From the NCBI GenBank assembly GCA_030831375.1, contig JAURLF010000220.1, positions 1-11,453 on the forward strand: DNA of 11,453 nt, in the 5' to 3' direction. Source of the DNA: Gaiellales bacterium (GTDB lineage: Bacteria; Actinomycetota; Thermoleophilia; Gaiellales; F1-60-MAGs149). The notes below the pieces were generated by a model. It searched no databases and had not been told where the DNA came from. It saw only the letters and a program-made list of their open reading frames with translations. This document shows positions 4,575 through 11,453 of the stretch, piece by piece; position 1 is the stretch's first letter; each line of letters opens with the position of its first letter. The translations under genes were made by a program, and so were the position numbers.

Positions 4575-5602
4575 GCGGGCGCATCCCCCTGACCCTGGTG
4601 ACGGGCTTCCTCGGCGCCGGCAAGACGACGCTGCTCGGCGAGCTCCTGCGCGACCCCCTGCTCGCCGACGCCGTCGTGCTGGTCAACGAGCTCGGCGAGG
4701 TGCCGCTCGACCACCACCTGCTGCGCCAGGTCGACGAGCAGACCGTGATCCTCGACTCGGGCTGCGTCTGCTGCACGATCCGCACGGACCTGGTCGACGA
4801 GCTGCGCGACCTCGAGGCGCGCGTCCACCGCGGCGAGCTGCCCCGCTTCGGCCGCGTCGTCGTCGAGACCACGGGCCTCGCCGACCCCGTGCCCGTGCTG
4901 GCCACGCTGCAGTCCGACCCGATGCTGGCCGCCCACTACGAGGCCGACGGGGTCGTCTGCGTGGTCGACTGCGTGAACGCGCCGCTGCAGGCCCGCCAGC
5001 AGCCCGAGTGGACCAAGCAGGTCGCGGTCGCCGACCGCGTCGTGCTCGCCAAGGCCGATCTGCCGGGCTCGGACCCGGCCGCCGCCGAGGCGCTCGTGCG
5101 CGCCGCCAACCCGGCCTGCGCGCTGCTCGCGGCCGACCACGGCCGCGTGCCCGCGAGCGAGCTCGTCGGGCTCGGCGTGCTCGCCGCCGACCGCCGCGCC
5201 GACGAGGTGCGCCGCTGGCTCGACGCCGTCGGCGACGGGCGCGACGCGCACGACCACGGCGACCACCACCTCGGCGTGCACGCGCTCGCCCTGCGCTTCG
5301 AGGAGCCGCTCGACTGGACGATGTTCGCGCTCTGGCTGGCGATGCTGCTGCAGGCCCGCGGCGACGACGTCCTGCGCGTCAAGGGCCTGCTCGACAGCGG
5401 GGCCGAGGGCCCGCTCGTCCTGCACGGCGTGCAGCACGTGATCCACCCGCCCGCGCACCTCGACGCCTGGCCCGACGACGACCGCGCCTCGCGGATCGTC
5501 CTGATCGTGCGCGCCATCGCCAAGGCCGACGTCGAGGCCTCGATCGCCGCCTTCGAGCGGGCCGCCCGGGCCCCGGCCGGGGCCGCCGCGGGGCGCCCGT
5601 GA
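4571..5602 (+). CDS. CobW/COG0523-family metal-chaperone GTPase
   Basis: 343 residues. Walker A is GFLGAGKTT (12-20); the family's metal-binding CxCC is C65-V-C67-C68 (GCVCCTIRTDL); ETTGLADP at 99-106 is the switch region. The guanine-specificity motif is A160-K-A-D163, where N is usual; COG0523 proteins vary here. A histidine-rich stretch HDHGDHH (227-233) separates the GTPase from the C-terminal CobW domain, which includes LRVKGLLD and HGVQHVIHPP. Such proteins use GTP to deliver zinc, cobalt or other metals to client enzymes in the cytoplasm. The divergent CE4 hydrolase, which needs a D-H-H metal site, is the obvious nearby client (inference). The cupin is a second candidate. Not a cobalamin gene: no other cobalamin genes are nearby. 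Confidence 0.92.
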   Translation: MSGRIPLTLVTGFLGAGKTTLLGELLRDPLLADAVVLVNELGEVPLDHHLLRQVDEQTVILDSGCVCCTIRTDLVDELRDLEARVHRGELPRFGRVVVETTGLADPVPVLATLQSDPMLAAHYEADGVVCVVDCVNAPLQARQQPEWTKQVAVADRVVLAKADLPGSDPAAAEALVRAANPACALLAADHGRVPASELVGLGVLAADRRADEVRRWLDAVGDGRDAHDHGDHHLGVHALALRFEEPLDWTMFALWLAMLLQARGDDVLRVKGLLDSGAEGPLVLHGVQHVIHPPAHLDAWPDDDRASRIVLIVRAIAKADVEASIAAFERAARAPAGAAAGRP

Positions 5603-5622
5603 GCCCCGCCCCCGGGAAATCC

Positions 5623-5651
5623 TTGCCCGACCAGCGGTTACCCCATAGGAT
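5623..5651 (+). promoter_or_regulatory. sigma70-type promoter of the SnoaL-like gene
   Basis: TTGCCC (5623-5628), 17-bp spacer, TAGGAT (5646-5651), in the 98-bp gap after the CobW gene. A start near 5657-5659 leaves a leader of about 42 nt with AGGAG at 5691-5695. It matches the hydrolase promoter at 4198-4226 in -35, spacing and -10 surroundings. Confidence 0.62.
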
Positions 5652-5656
5652 GCCGA

Positions 5657-5674
5657 CCGGGGCGCAGGCCCCGG
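5657..5674 (+). promoter_or_regulatory. 5'-leader hairpin at the predicted transcript start
   Basis: CCGGGGC, tetraloop GCAG, GCCCCGG: seven perfect GC-rich pairs starting at the predicted first transcribed base. Hairpins at the extreme 5' end are known to protect mRNAs from decay. An operator is also possible. The same GGGAAATCC word occurs on both sides of the promoter, at 5614-5622 and 5674-5682. Confidence 0.4.
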
Positions 5675-5700
5675 GGAAATCCACCGAGAGAGGAGCCAAA

Positions 5701-6087
5701 ATGGCCTGGGATTACGCCGCGCTGGCCAGCGCGCCGCAGACCTACTTCGATGCCGTCGATGCGCAGGACGTCGAGCTGATCGTCTCGCACTTCGCGGACG
5801 ACGCCACGCTGACGATCCAGACCGCGAACGTCACGCACAACGGCAAGGACGAGATCCGCCGGATGTTCACCGACTTCACGGAGAACTCGGTCTTCATCGA
5901 GCACCAGATCCACAACATGGTCGTCGAGGCCGACAAGGGCAAGGTGTCCACGGAGCAGGACTACCGCGGCGAGCTCAAGGACGGCACCAAGAACGACATG
6001 TACAACTGCAACTTCTTCGACTTCAACGAGGACGGGAAGTTCCAGCGCGTCATCATCTGGATGGCGGGGACCAGCCCGCTGGTCTAG
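5701..6087 (+). CDS. SnoaL/NTF2-like protein
   Basis: 128 residues from ATG 5701 with AGGAG at 5691-5695 (5 nt spacing). A cone-shaped NTF2-like fold is indicated by helices at the start (PQTYFDAVDAQDVELIVSHF), the motif ADDATLTIQ, a helix KDEIRRMFTDF, then four strands: FIEHQIHNMVVEADKGKVSTE, DMYNCNFFDF and FQRVIIWMAGTSPLV. The family contains isomerases, hydrolases, dehydratases and binding proteins, so the reaction cannot be inferred. H67 and other polar residues in the predicted cavity (D46-N-style core not clear) could bind substrate. It is a single-gene unit, with its own promoter before it and a hairpin after it at 6099-6126, and it shares promoter layout with the CE4 gene. Possibly a highly expressed helper of the same pathway. 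Confidence 0.82.
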   Translation: MAWDYAALASAPQTYFDAVDAQDVELIVSHFADDATLTIQTANVTHNGKDEIRRMFTDFTENSVFIEHQIHNMVVEADKGKVSTEQDYRGELKDGTKNDMYNCNFFDFNEDGKFQRVIIWMAGTSPLV

Positions 6088-6098
6088 CGTGACCTCCG

Positions 6099-6126
6099 TG
6101 CGCGTCCGCCGTCTGGCGGGCGCGCG
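6099..6126 (+). terminator. terminator-like hairpin after the SnoaL-like gene
   Basis: A 12-bp stem (6099-6110 with 6115-6126), two of them G-U wobbles, closes a GTCT tetraloop 11 nt after the stop codon at 6085-6087. No U-tract follows. It probably separates the SnoaL message from the transporter operon, at least partly. Confidence 0.5.
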
Positions 6127-6178
6127 CGGAAGCCGTGCGTCGGGCGGTCGCCCGCCGCGCCCCGTGGAGGAGGGGGAG

Positions 6179-7153
6179 ATGACCGATTCGTTCCTGGGCA
6201 GGGTGCCGGTGCCGATCCTGCTCGGCATCACGATGTTCTTCTGGGGGGCCGCGTTCAACGCGACCGACGTCGCGTTCGACTACGCGCCCGCCGGCATCAT
6301 CACGTTCCTGCGCGCCGCGATCGCCACGGTGCTGCTGCTCGTCCTGATGCCCGTCCTCGGCGGCTCGATCCCCCGCTCCCGGAAGGTCTGGTTCTACGCG
6401 CTCCTCGTCGGCGCCGGCTCGACGACGCTGTCCCTCGCCGGCCTCGGCCTCGGCACCCAGTACGCGGGTCCCGCGGTCGCCTCGGTGCTGCTCAACTCGG
6501 CGCCCTTCTTCGCGGTCCTGTTCGCCCGCGTGTCGCTGCACGAGCGGATCATGCTGCTGCGCGCCGTCGGCCTCGTCGTCGGCTTCGCGGGCGTCGTGAT
6601 CATCGTGCTCTCGAACCCGACCGAGACCGGCTCGGGCGGCGAGTTCGTGTTCGGGGTGGTCGCGGTGATGATCGGCGCCGTCGGCTACGCCGCCTCGAGC
6701 GTGGTCGTGCGCTGGATGAGCGTGAAGGACGTGAGGGCCGACCTCTGGGGCTTCACCTGGGCCCAGTTCCTGTGCGGCACGATCCTCCTGATCCCGTTCC
6801 TGTTCCTGTCCGGCGATCCGGCGACGACGCGGTGGGGCGAGCCGGGCTTCTGGCTCTCGATGGCCTTCCTCGGCCTCGGGCCCCAGCTGATCGCCTACGT
6901 CTGCTTCTTCGTGGCCCTCGCCCGCTGGCCCTCGGGCCGCGTGATGGCCTGGTCGTTCCTGCCGCCCGTCGTGGCCGGCGTGATCGAGATCCTGCGCGGC
7001 AACATCCCGGGCGCCGTCACGCTGATCGGCATGGCCGTGACGGTGGCGGGCGTCGCGATCGTCAACCACCCGAAGGCCGAGGCCCCCGACGACCACCCCG
7101 TCGCCACCCTCGACCCCGACGCCGAGTACGCCGTCGAGCACCCCGACTCCTGA
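6179..7153 (+). CDS. EamA-family (DMT superfamily) transporter
   Basis: 324 residues from ATG 6179, preceded by a purine-rich GGAGGAGGGGGAG (a little close to the ATG). Ten membrane segments are visible in the usual two five-helix halves: for example VPILLGITMFFWGAAFNA, IITFLRAAIATVLLLVLMPVL, WFYALLVGAGSTTLSLAGL, PAVASVLLNSAPFFAVLF, LRAVGLVVGFAGVVIIVL, then a second EamA repeat from FGVVAVMIGAVGYAA to GMAVTVAGVAIV. The loop R-A-A after the second segment and the LNSAPFFAVLFAR block fit the family. It ends in a short acidic cytoplasmic tail. It is the first gene of the run with the amidase (13-bp gap), so import of the substrate or export of a product is likely. Direction and substrate cannot be read. 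A frame extension to GTG 6089 exists but has no ribosome site. Confidence 0.9.
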   Translation: MTDSFLGRVPVPILLGITMFFWGAAFNATDVAFDYAPAGIITFLRAAIATVLLLVLMPVLGGSIPRSRKVWFYALLVGAGSTTLSLAGLGLGTQYAGPAVASVLLNSAPFFAVLFARVSLHERIMLLRAVGLVVGFAGVVIIVLSNPTETGSGGEFVFGVVAVMIGAVGYAASSVVVRWMSVKDVRADLWGFTWAQFLCGTILLIPFLFLSGDPATTRWGEPGFWLSMAFLGLGPQLIAYVCFFVALARWPSGRVMAWSFLPPVVAGVIEILRGNIPGAVTLIGMAVTVAGVAIVNHPKAEAPDDHPVATLDPDAEYAVEHPDS

Positions 7154-7166
7154 GAGGCCGCCCAGC

Positions 7167-8408
7167 ATGACCCTCCCCGACCGCCCCCTGCACGACTGGA
7201 GCTGCTTCGAGATCGCGGCCGCCGTCCGCGACGGCGACGTCTCCCCCGAGGAGGTCGTCGAGCACCACCTGCGGAGGATCGAGGAGCGCGCCGACCTGAA
7301 CGCGTTCATCACGGTCTCGGCCGAGGAGGCGCTGCACGACGCGCGCACCATGCCCCGGCACCGACGCCAGGGCCTCCTGGCCGGCGTGCCGTTCGGGCCC
7401 AAGGACCTGTTCGACACGGCGGGCATCCGCACCACCGCGGGCTCGGCCCACTTCAAGGACCACGTGCCCGGCACGACGGCCGTCGCCGCGCAGCGACTGG
7501 TCGACCAGGGCGCCGTGATCGTCGGCAAGACCAACCTGTCGGAGTTCGCCTGGGGGGTGACGACGCAGAACGTGCACTACGGCTTCTGCCAGAACCCGCG
7601 CCACCCGGGCAAGATCGCCGGCGGCTCGTCGGGCGGCTCGGCCGCCGGCCTCGCCGCGGGCCTGTTCGCCATCACGCTCGGGACCGACACGGGCGGCTCG
7701 ATCCGGATCCCGTCGGCGGCCTGCGGCGTGTCCGGCTGGAAGGGCCCCTGGGGGCAGGTCCCCGACGCGGGCTGCTACCCGCTGATCCGGCAGATGGACC
7801 ACGTCGGGCCGATGGCGCGCACGATGGAGGAGAACATGCTCGCGCTCGAGGCGATGGGCGTGATGGAGCGCCCCGCCCCGTGCCTCAGCGGCCTGCGCAT
7901 CGGCGTCCTCCACCCCACGCCCGCCGCGGACGCGATGGCGGCGCTCGGCAACGAGGTCGTGGAGGCCGAGCTGCCGAACTACGACGCGCTCTTCCCGCTC
8001 TTCGCCTCGTGGGCGACGGACACGCACCGCGAGCTGATCGAGACGCGCTGGGACGAGTACTCGCCGGACCTGCAGGCCAAGCTGACCTTCGGGCGCGAGA
8101 TGACCGCGCTCGCCTACCTGCAGGCGGAGCGCGACCTGGAGGCGTACCGCTTCCGCTGCGAACGCGAGCTCAGCCACGACATCCTGATCAACCCGACGAT
8201 CCCGGTCGACCTGCCGCCCGTCTCGGAGCCCGAGACGTTCGCGCTCCGGCTCGCGATGACCCCGTACACGCGCGCCTTCAACCACCTCGGCTGGCCGTCC
8301 TGCACGACCCGCGACGGGCTGATGATCTCGGGCCGGGACGCCGCCACCGTGATGGCCGCGGCGCTCGCCTGGGAGCAGACGATCGAGACGCCCGTGGAGA
8401 CCTGCTGA
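7167..8408 (+). CDS. amidase-signature hydrolase
   Basis: 413 residues from ATG 7167 (GAGAGG at 7152-7157). The Ser-cisSer-Lys triad is intact: K79 in GVPFGPKD, S154 in GGSSGGS, S178 in TDTGGSIR, with 24 residues between the serines as in fatty-acid amide hydrolase. It is shorter than the usual 450-500 residues; the loss is in the region after the catalytic core. A C-terminal block (YTRAFNHLGWPS) fits the family. Substrates range over carboxamides and carbamates. Beside a cyclic imidase-like enzyme, a half-amidase role (opened imide to dicarboxylic acid and ammonia) is the simplest guess. GatA is unlikely because no gatB or gatC is near. The stop overlaps the cupin start by one base (TGATG). 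Confidence 0.9.
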   Translation: MTLPDRPLHDWSCFEIAAAVRDGDVSPEEVVEHHLRRIEERADLNAFITVSAEEALHDARTMPRHRRQGLLAGVPFGPKDLFDTAGIRTTAGSAHFKDHVPGTTAVAAQRLVDQGAVIVGKTNLSEFAWGVTTQNVHYGFCQNPRHPGKIAGGSSGGSAAGLAAGLFAITLGTDTGGSIRIPSAACGVSGWKGPWGQVPDAGCYPLIRQMDHVGPMARTMEENMLALEAMGVMERPAPCLSGLRIGVLHPTPAADAMAALGNEVVEAELPNYDALFPLFASWATDTHRELIETRWDEYSPDLQAKLTFGREMTALAYLQAERDLEAYRFRCERELSHDILINPTIPVDLPPVSEPETFALRLAMTPYTRAFNHLGWPSCTTRDGLMISGRDAATVMAAALAWEQTIETPVETC

Positions 8409-8773
8409 TGGGGGCGGCGCTCGGCACGGACGCGGCGCGCGTGCGCTCCTTCGACGCGCCCGACGAGGCGCGCGACGTGGCGGGGGTCCGAAAGGACACC
8501 CTCCACGTCGGCGAGGTGCCGGTCACACGCGCCGTCTACCCCGCGGGCTGGCTGCACAGCCGGGACGTCGGGCCCGAGCCGTGCGCGGACACGCACGTGG
8601 CGTACTGCGCGGCGGGCCGGCTGCGCGTGTGGTGGCCGGACGGCACCGCGGTCGAGGTGACGGCCGGCGAGCTCGCGGTGCTGCCGCCCGGCCACGACGC
8701 GGAGTGCCTCGAGGCGTGCACGCTGATCCAGATCGACGCGGGCGAGTCGGCCCGGGAGCGCTTCGGGCTGTGA
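8408..8773 (+). CDS. small cupin-domain protein
   Basis: 121 residues from ATG 8408, with GGAGA at 8396-8400 (7 nt) and one base shared with the amidase stop. A single cupin barrel is suggested by the strands VTRAVYPAGWLHSRDV, HVAYCAAGRLRVWWPDGTAVEVTAGELAVLPPGHDAEC and TLIQIDAG. The G-(x)5-H motif is only loosely kept: W-L-H-S near residue 50, H76 in DTHVAYCAAG, and P-P-G-H-D near 97. A metal role is therefore possible but uncertain. No substrate can be named. In this operon it may be an isomerase, a hydrolase or a binding protein; the sugar-isomerase and regulatory roles of other cupins are not supported here. Its stop overlaps the next start as GTGA. Confidence 0.75.
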   Translation: MGAALGTDAARVRSFDAPDEARDVAGVRKDTLHVGEVPVTRAVYPAGWLHSRDVGPEPCADTHVAYCAAGRLRVWWPDGTAVEVTAGELAVLPPGHDAECLEACTLIQIDAGESARERFGL

Positions 8774-9534
8774 CGCGCATCCTCGTCATCAACCCGAACA
8801 CGACGCAGGCGATGACCGACGAGATCGCGGCCGCGGCGCGCGCCGTCGCGCGGCCCGGCACCGAGATCGACTGCGTCTCGCCCGCCGCCGGCCCGCGCTC
8901 GATCGAGGGCCACGCCGACGAGGCGATCGCCGCGTACCACGCGCTGCAGACCGTGGCGGAGACGCGCGGGCGCTACGACGCGTACGTGATCGCCTGCTTC
9001 GGCGACCCGGGCCTGTACGCCTGCCGCGAGGTCGCGGACGTCCCCGTCGTGGGGATCGCGGAGGCGGCGATGCACATGGCCTGCCTCGTCGCGCACCGCT
9101 GGTCGATCGTGACGGTGCTGCCGCGCGTCGAGCCGTTCCTGGCCGAGGCCGTGCACCGCGCCGGCCTGACCGCGAAGTGCGCCTCGATCCGCTGCACGCC
9201 GCTGACGGTGCTCGAGATCGAGGCCGACCTCGAGCGCACGAAGCGCCTGATCGTGGAGCACGCACGGCGCGCGATCGACGAGGACGGCGCCGAGGCGATC
9301 CTGCTCGGCTGCGCCGGCCTCGGGCCGATCGACAAGGCGATGGAGGCCGAGCTCGGCGTGCCCGTCCTCGACGGCACCGCCTGCGCCGTGACCCTCGCCG
9401 AGTCGCTGTGCGCGTACGGCCTGTCGACGTCGCGGGCGAAGGCCTTCATGCGGCCCGAGCCGAAGGAGCTGGTGGCCTGCCCGGCCCCGCTGATCGCCGC
9501 CTACCTGCGGCGGGAAGAGGAGGAGCGCGCATGA
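8770..9534 (+). CDS. hydantoin/allantoin-type racemase (Asp/Glu racemase superfamily)
   Basis: 254 residues from GTG 8770, 4-bp overlap with the cupin gene. N-terminus MTRILVINPNTTQAMTD is typical of HyuE-type racemases. The two catalytic cysteines are C76 (VIACFGDPGL) and C181 (LLGCAGLG), the same numbers I recall for the characterised Sinorhizobium hydantoin racemase. Members interconvert the enantiomers of 5-substituted hydantoins or of allantoin by two-base proton transfer in the cytoplasm. It overlaps hyuA by 4 bp, a pairing seen in hydantoin operons. Maleate isomerases share the fold but have a different surrounding motif. The usual cyclic-amidase hydantoinase is not visible, so the ring-opening partner may be HyuA(B) or the CE4 enzyme. 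Confidence 0.88.
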   Translation: MTRILVINPNTTQAMTDEIAAAARAVARPGTEIDCVSPAAGPRSIEGHADEAIAAYHALQTVAETRGRYDAYVIACFGDPGLYACREVADVPVVGIAEAAMHMACLVAHRWSIVTVLPRVEPFLAEAVHRAGLTAKCASIRCTPLTVLEIEADLERTKRLIVEHARRAIDEDGAEAILLGCAGLGPIDKAMEAELGVPVLDGTACAVTLAESLCAYGLSTSRAKAFMRPEPKELVACPAPLIAAYLRREEEERA

Positions 9535-11453
9535 GCCGCGTGATCGGCGTCGACATCGGCGGCACCTTCACGGACCTGATGCTGTTCGACGCGGACGCGG
9601 GCACGGTGCACGTGCACAAGGTGCCGTCGACGCCGGCCGCGCCCGACGAGGCGATGGTGCAGGGCATCGGCGAGCTCTGCCGGCAGGCCGGGATCGAGCC
9701 CGGCCAGGTGACCGGCGTCTTCCACGGCACCACCGTGGCCACGAACGCGGTGCTCGAGTTCGACGGCGCCGCCGTCGGGATGATCACGACGCGCGGCTTC
9801 CGCGACGTGCCGCACATCGGCCGCCACCAGCGCCCGCAGCACTACTCGGTCGTGCAGGACATCCCGTGGCAGGCGCGGCCCTTCGCCCGGCGCCGCCACC
9901 GCCACGCCGTCGACGAGCGGATCGTGCCGCCGTCGGGCGAGGTGCTGGTGCCGCTCGACGAGGACCAGGTCCGCGAGGCCGCGCGCGCGCTGGGCGCGGA
10001 CGGCGTCGAGGCCGTCGCCGTCTGCTTCCTCTTCTCGTACCTGAACCCGGCCCACGAGGAGCGCGCCGCGGCGATCGTGCGCGAGGAGCTGCCGGACGCG
10101 TTCGTGACGACGTCGGCGGGGATCGTGCCCCAGTTCCGCGAGTTCGAGCGCTTCACGACGGCCGCGATGAGCGCCTTCGTCGGCCCGAAGACCGGCCGCT
10201 ACCTGGAGCGCCTCGACGGCGCCCTGCGCGACGTCGGCGTCGCCGGCGACCTGCACGTGATGATGTCGTCGGGCGGCGTCGCCAGCGTCCGCGCCGCCGC
10301 GGAGCGGCCCGTCACGCTGCTTCTGTCCGGGCCCGCCGCCGGCATCCTCGGCGGCCAGTGGGCGGCGGCCCTGTCGGGCCGCGACCGGCTGATCACCTTC
10401 GACGTCGGCGGCACGTCCGCGGACATCGGCATCGTCACGCCCGACGGCGTCGCCGAGGCCTCGGCCCGCGACACGTGGGTCGGCGGCTACCCGCTGCTGG
10501 TGCCGATGCTGGACGTGCACGCGATCGGCGCGGGCGGCGGCTCGATCGCCTTCGTCGACGAGGGCGGCGCGTTCCGCGTCGGCCCGCGCAGCGCCAAGGC
10601 CCGGCCCGGCCCGGCCTGCTACGGCCACGGCGGCACGGAGCCCACGATCTCGGACGCGCACCTCGTGCTCGGCCGGCTCGACCCGGAGCGCTTCCTCGGC
10701 GGGCGCATGCGCCTCGACCGCACAGCCGCCGAGGCCGTCGTCGACGGGCTCGCCGCCGAGCTCGGCCTCGGCCGCGAGGAGGCCGCGCAGGGCATCCTCA
10801 CGATCGCCAACGCCAACATGGCGCGCGCGATCCGCTCGCGCACGATCGAGAAGGGCCACGACCCGCGCGACTTCGCGCTCGTCGCCTTCGGCGGCGCGGG
10901 CCCCCTGCACGCCGCCGAGGTCGCCGACCTGCTCGGCGTGCCCGAGGTGCTGGTGCCGCCGTTCCCCGGCATCACGTCGGCCAACGGCCTGCTCACGAGC
11001 GACCTCAAGTACGACCTGATGCGCACGGTCTTCATGGTCGAGGGCGGCGTCGACCCCGACCGCCTGAACCGCGAGCTCGACGACCTCGAGGGCACGCTGC
11101 GCGGCTGGCTCCACGCCGACGGCGTCGACGACGCCGACATCACGGTCACGCGCGCGCTCGACTGCCGCTACGTCGGCCAGGGCTACGAGCTGCGCGTGCC
11201 GCTCGACCCGGGCCCCTTCGCCGAGGCCCAGCTGGCCCGCTTCCACGAGCTGCACACGAAGGAGTACGGCAAGGCGCACGGCGACCCGATCGAGATCGTC
11301 AACGCTCGCGTCACCGCGACCGGGCGGCGCCCAACCGTGGACCGGCTGCCCGTCAGCGCGGGCGCGCTCTCCGACGCCCGCGCGGCGACGGGGCCGGTGC
11401 GCTTCCCCGGGCCCGACGGCGCCCTCGCCGAGCACGACGCGCCCTTCTACGAG
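9531..11453 (+). CDS. hyuA: hydantoinase/oxoprolinase subunit A, 3'-truncated by window
   Basis: 641 codons from ATG 9531, still open at the window end; family members are about 690-700 residues, so perhaps 50-60 residues are missing. GAGGAGG at 9517-9523 (7 nt) precedes the ATG, which overlaps the racemase stop as ATGA. The N-terminal actin-like ATPase site is GVDIGGTFTD (residues 6-15), with HGTTVATNAVLE next; the second nucleotide motif is DVGGTSAD (291-298). Later blocks are SGPAAGILGG, GAGGGSIAF and VAFGGAGPLHA. HyuA works with HyuB, expected just downstream, in ATP-dependent opening of N-methylhydantoin, 5-oxoproline or related rings; acetophenone and acetone carboxylase subunits are relatives. 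Which reaction applies here is not readable. ATP dependence is supported by both glycine-rich motifs. Confidence 0.92.
   Translation, partial: MSRVIGVDIGGTFTDLMLFDADAGTVHVHKVPSTPAAPDEAMVQGIGELCRQAGIEPGQVTGVFHGTTVATNAVLEFDGAAVGMITTRGFRDVPHIGRHQRPQHYSVVQDIPWQARPFARRRHRHAVDERIVPPSGEVLVPLDEDQVREAARALGADGVEAVAVCFLFSYLNPAHEERAAAIVREELPDAFVTTSAGIVPQFREFERFTTAAMSAFVGPKTGRYLERLDGALRDVGVAGDLHVMMSSGGVASVRAAAERPVTLLLSGPAAGILGGQWAAALSGRDRLITFDVGGTSADIGIVTPDGVAEASARDTWVGGYPLLVPMLDVHAIGAGGGSIAFVDEGGAFRVGPRSAKARPGPACYGHGGTEPTISDAHLVLGRLDPERFLGGRMRLDRTAAEAVVDGLAAELGLGREEAAQGILTIANANMARAIRSRTIEKGHDPRDFALVAFGGAGPLHAAEVADLLGVPEVLVPPFPGITSANGLLTSDLKYDLMRTVFMVEGGVDPDRLNRELDDLEGTLRGWLHADGVDDADITVTRALDCRYVGQGYELRVPLDPGPFAEAQLARFHELHTKEYGKAHGDPIEIVNARVTATGRRPTVDRLPVSAGALSDARAATGPVRFPGPDGALAEHDAPFYE

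Noticed and set aside
4571..5602. Cobalamin synthesis gene (CobW proper)
   Set aside because: No other cobalamin genes nearby; COG0523 covers many metal chaperones and the catabolic context fits better.
6141..6154. Second inverted repeat CGGGCG-GT-CGCCCG before the transporter
   Set aside because: Loop of two bases is too tight; a 4-bp stem with a 4-nt loop is unremarkable in DNA this GC-rich.
3278..9534. Firm assignment as an allantoin (purine) pathway from CE4, racemase and cupin
   Set aside because: The CE4 protein resembles the HpPgdA/cyclic-imidase group more than PuuE, the cupin is a single small domain unlike the two-domain ureidoglycine aminohydrolase, and no allantoate amidohydrolase is visible. 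Kept only as an alternative.
9501..11435. Long minus-strand frame opposite hyuA
   Set aside because: Antisense shadow of a strongly supported gene; composition is repetitive A, R, V, D, H and it has no ribosome site or domain.

Overview
High-GC bacterial DNA (third codon positions almost all G or C, GTG and apparent CTG starts, very few U-tracts), most consistent with an actinobacterium-like genome, possibly of the Solirubrobacterales/Thermoleophilia type. That placement is an inference from composition and gene style, not a tested assignment. No rRNA, tRNA, CRISPR array or recognisable transposase is present.

The left third (1 to about 3230) looks like accessory DNA. It holds a PD-(D/E)xK nuclease-like protein of the sce7726 type, a small overlapping hypothetical protein, a convergent small zinc-ribbon protein, and two tandem paralogous toxin-antitoxin modules (RelE/HigB-like toxin followed by an HTH antitoxin). 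The antitoxins are a mosaic: N-terminal halves about 42% identical and last 51 residues about 92% identical by hand alignment. In both, an extended -10 element (TGN-TANNNT) lies exactly 7 nt before an internal ATG. Counted from these ATGs, both antitoxins are exactly 129 residues and align without gaps. A strong hairpin at 3230-3268 closes this block.

The right two thirds (3278 to the end) is a catabolic locus for small cyclic amides or ureides. On the minus strand is a CE4-fold hydrolase of the HpPgdA/cyclic-imidase type. Diverging from it are a small CxxC protein and a CobW-type metal GTPase (4-bp overlap). Next comes a separately promoted SnoaL/NTF2-like protein, then a tight run: EamA transporter, amidase-signature hydrolase, small cupin, hydantoin/Asp-Glu-type racemase, and hyuA (truncated by the window end; hyuB would be expected next). 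The last four genes overlap by 1 to 4 bp, so they are almost certainly one transcript.

Working model (inference): EamA transports the substrate or product; the metal-dependent CE4 enzyme opens a cyclic imide or hydantoin-like ring, with CobW and the CxxC protein possibly supplying its metal; the amidase hydrolyses the resulting half-amide; the racemase interconverts 5-substituted enantiomers; HyuA(B) does an ATP-dependent ring opening or related reaction. The CE4 gene and the SnoaL gene have matching predicted promoters (TTGCCC, 17 bp, TAGG(A/T)TGCCG), which links the two transcription units. The substrate cannot be read from sequence alone.
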